7,681 bases of DNA from an uncultured Verrucomicrobia subdivision 3 bacterium (GTDB lineage Bacteria > Verrucomicrobiota > Verrucomicrobiae > Limisphaerales > CAMLLE01). The position numbers were made by a program, and so were the translations under genes. Shown piece by piece: positions 6,426 through 7,681 of the stretch (position 1 is the first letter of the stretch; each line of letters opens with the position of its first letter). The DNA lies in assembly GCA_946480555.1 (NCBI GenBank), contig CAMLLE010000124.1, forward strand, positions 1-7,681. The letters are read 5' to 3'. Under the pieces are notes generated by a model. That model had not been told where the DNA came from. It saw nothing but the letters and a program-made list of their open reading frames with translations, and did no database searches.

Positions 6426-7066
6426 AGACGATTCTTGTCATCGAAGACCAGCCGCAGATGCGGCAGAACCTGGTTCTCATGCTTCAGGTGAACGGGTTCG
6501 ACGCCCTCGGCGCCGAAGATGGAAAGGCAGGAGTGGATCTCGCGCGAACGAAGAAGCCGGATTTGATCCTCTGCGACGTGATGATGCCGGAACTCGACGG
6601 TTACGGCGTGCTGCAAACGCTTCGCGCCGATCCGTCCACCGAGCGGATTCCGTTCATCTTTCTGACGGCGAAAGGCGACCGGAAGGAGCAGCGGAACGGG
6701 ATGAATTCCGGCGCGGATGATTATCTGACCAAGCCCATAGGTGAGGCCGATTTGATCAGTGCCATTCGCACCCGCCTGAAACGCACCAGCGCGCTCGCCC
6801 AGCCTGCGGCTCCCGCCGCGGCGCTGCCGGATTTCTCATCGGCGGAACCTTTGCGAGCGCTTGGGTTGACGCCGCGGGAAGCCGAGGTGTTGTTGTGGGT
6901 GGCGCAGGGGAAATCGAATCCTGAGATTGGTTCCATTCTGGGCACCAGCGACACGACCGCGAAGAAGCACGTCTCCAATTTGCTGGCGAAGCTGAAGGTC
7001 GAATCGCGCAACGCCGCCGGCTTGATGGCGATCGAAACCCTGTTGAAGCATCAGCAGCGGGCGTGA
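6422..7066 (+). CDS. Response regulator, receiver + LuxR-type HTH (NarL/FixJ-like)
   Basis: The 214-aa product should receive phosphate from the upstream kinase and control transcription. Its ATG lies inside the kinase stop region as an ATGA four-base overlap, strong evidence of coupled expression and partnership. The receiver domain (1-~120) has the acidic pair E8/D9, phosphoacceptor Asp52 (ILCDVMMPELDG), Thr82 and Lys104 (TKPIG), so it is complete. An Ala/Pro-rich linker (~122-143) leads to a LuxR-type helix-turn-helix (~147-208) with the family marks LTPREAEVL, GKSNPEIG and TAKKHVSNLLAKL. An earlier in-frame start at 6254 is possible on paper but would overlap the kinase gene by 170 bases and adds non-homologous residues. 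Targets are unknown. Confidence 0.95.
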   Translation: MKTILVIEDQPQMRQNLVLMLQVNGFDALGAEDGKAGVDLARTKKPDLILCDVMMPELDGYGVLQTLRADPSTERIPFIFLTAKGDRKEQRNGMNSGADDYLTKPIGEADLISAIRTRLKRTSALAQPAAPAAALPDFSSAEPLRALGLTPREAEVLLWVAQGKSNPEIGSILGTSDTTAKKHVSNLLAKLKVESRNAAGLMAIETLLKHQQRA

Positions 7067-7131
7067 CGAGCCGGATCGGCAGGCCGGTTGACTCGGTCTG
7101 GATGCGGGTGTGATTTGGGTTCCGTCGCTGA

Positions 7132-7602
7132 ATGAAAGCCATGAATACTCCGCCACCGCCTTTGTGCGAGATTCTCAACTTCCGTGCTCTGGATGATCGA
7201 TTCGGCACCGGCGGGCAACCGACGGAGCAACAGATCCAAGCGATTCGCGATGCTGGTTTCGAAGTTGTCATCAACCTGGCCCTGCCCACCTCGGACAACG
7301 CGCTCGCGAATGAAGGAAGCATCGTCACCGGATTGGGGATGATTTACGTGCATTTGCCCGTCGATTTCGCGTCTCCTAGCGCGCAAGACTTTCAAGCCTT
7401 CTGCAACGTGATGCGAGCGTTCGAAGGGCGCAGGGTATTCATCCACTGCGCTGCGAACATGCGAGTGTCAGCGTTCATGTTCCTTTTTCGGGTGCTTCGG
7501 CAGCGGGTCGCGCGGGCGGAAGCGGAACGTGATCTCCACGCGATCTGGCAGCCCGACGAAGTGTGGACGCGGTTCATCGCTGATCAGCTGGATGGCAAAT
7601 GA
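7132..7602 (+). CDS. Protein tyrosine phosphatase-like protein (DSP/BLH-type) with CX4R loop
   Basis: The 156-aa product resembles small bacterial dual-specificity/BLH-type phosphatases. Visible family features are GTGGQPTEQQIQAIRDAGFE followed by VVINLAL near the N-terminus, the VHLPVDFASPSAQDF block (Asp78 is a candidate general acid) and the loop FIHCAANMRVSAFMFLFR. Cys106 and Arg111 are the likely catalytic nucleophile and phosphate-binding residue, but only four residues separate them, whereas the classical PTP loop is HCX5R. I believe similar 'HCxxNxRVSAF' loops occur in other annotated members, so this is probably a subfamily trait. Activity on phosphoproteins or another phosphate ester is unproven. 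No signal peptide is seen. Starts at 7132 and 7141 are both possible, without a clear ribosome binding site. It follows the response regulator by 65 bases and may share its transcript. Confidence 0.82.
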   Translation: MKAMNTPPPPLCEILNFRALDDRFGTGGQPTEQQIQAIRDAGFEVVINLALPTSDNALANEGSIVTGLGMIYVHLPVDFASPSAQDFQAFCNVMRAFEGRRVFIHCAANMRVSAFMFLFRVLRQRVARAEAERDLHAIWQPDEVWTRFIADQLDGK

Positions 7603-7649
7603 TTGGCGAGTGATACGTTGCTGCTCAGAGCCTGTCTGAAAAATGGAGC

Positions 7650-7673
7650 GCGGCTGTGTCGGAGATCAGCCGC
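7650..7673. repeat. REP-like hairpin downstream of phosphatase gene
   Basis: GCGGCTG (7650-7656) and CAGCCGC (7667-7673) form a perfect seven-base-pair, GC-rich stem with a 10-base loop, 48 bases past the phosphatase stop. There is no T-run after it within the window. Short GC-rich intergenic palindromes of this kind are typical of REP elements mobilised by RAYT transposases, and RAYT relics lie at 2009-2397. A terminator role is the main alternative. Confidence 0.5.
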
Positions 7674-7681
7674 AGCACGTG

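Noticed and set aside
1..7681. CRISPR array, tRNA or rRNA genes
   Set aside because: No regularly spaced direct repeats, cloverleaf-like segments or conserved rRNA stretches were seen by eye on either strand.

Overview
The window looks like chromosomal DNA from a high-GC Verrucomicrobiota bacterium, most likely of the Pedosphaerales/Limisphaerales type. This is inferred from gene style and not proven. The clues are secreted proteins ending in a 'SWP...Y.L..S..L' beta-sandwich module, an Asp-rich 'D.D.D.LPDWWE' calcium-type repeat, a 'STIDAGGG...GTIGQPDSG...GGFW' secreted protein, a 'FTYQGELSE...GIYDLRFTLHD' surface protein, and relics of RAYT/REP-type transposases.

Layout, left to right. (1) 1-749, plus strand: the C-terminal part of a large secreted FG-GAP/Asp-rich-repeat protein, cut by the window edge. 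(2) 750-1020: non-coding, with a long imperfect inverted repeat. (3) 1021-1988, plus strand: two overlapping genes, an unrecognised 143-aa protein and a CbrC-family (UPF0167) cysteine-rich protein. (4) 1989-2494: no intact gene, but two separate N-terminal relics of RAYT (Y1-type) transposases and two hairpins. (5) 2495-4440, minus strand: two exported proteins in a likely operon. The upstream one is a GVxG-repeat beta-helix-like surface protein whose C-terminal 108 residues lie in another frame, so it is frameshifted near 3296-3300. The downstream one is a small secreted protein. (6) 4441-4694: divergent intergenic region with inverted repeats. (7) 4695-7066, plus strand: a soluble tandem-PAS histidine kinase whose stop overlaps the start of a receiver-LuxR response regulator. 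(8) 7132-7602, plus strand: a small protein-tyrosine-phosphatase-like protein with a shortened P-loop (CX4R). (9) 7603-7681: a REP-like hairpin.

How the genes fit together. The kinase and regulator form a self-contained cytoplasmic two-component system (PAS-PAS-HisKA-HATPase to REC-LuxR). It is transcribed away from the secreted-protein operon. Regulation of that operon by the system is possible from the layout but not shown. The CbrC pair appears translationally coupled. The minus-strand pair makes envelope or extracellular proteins and shares a terminal module with the first gene. No CRISPR array, tRNA, rRNA or intact mobile element was seen. I did not find a clearly new multi-gene system. 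The points most worth following are the frameshifted surface protein, the CX4R phosphatase, the coupled unknown/CbrC pair and the paired transposase relics.
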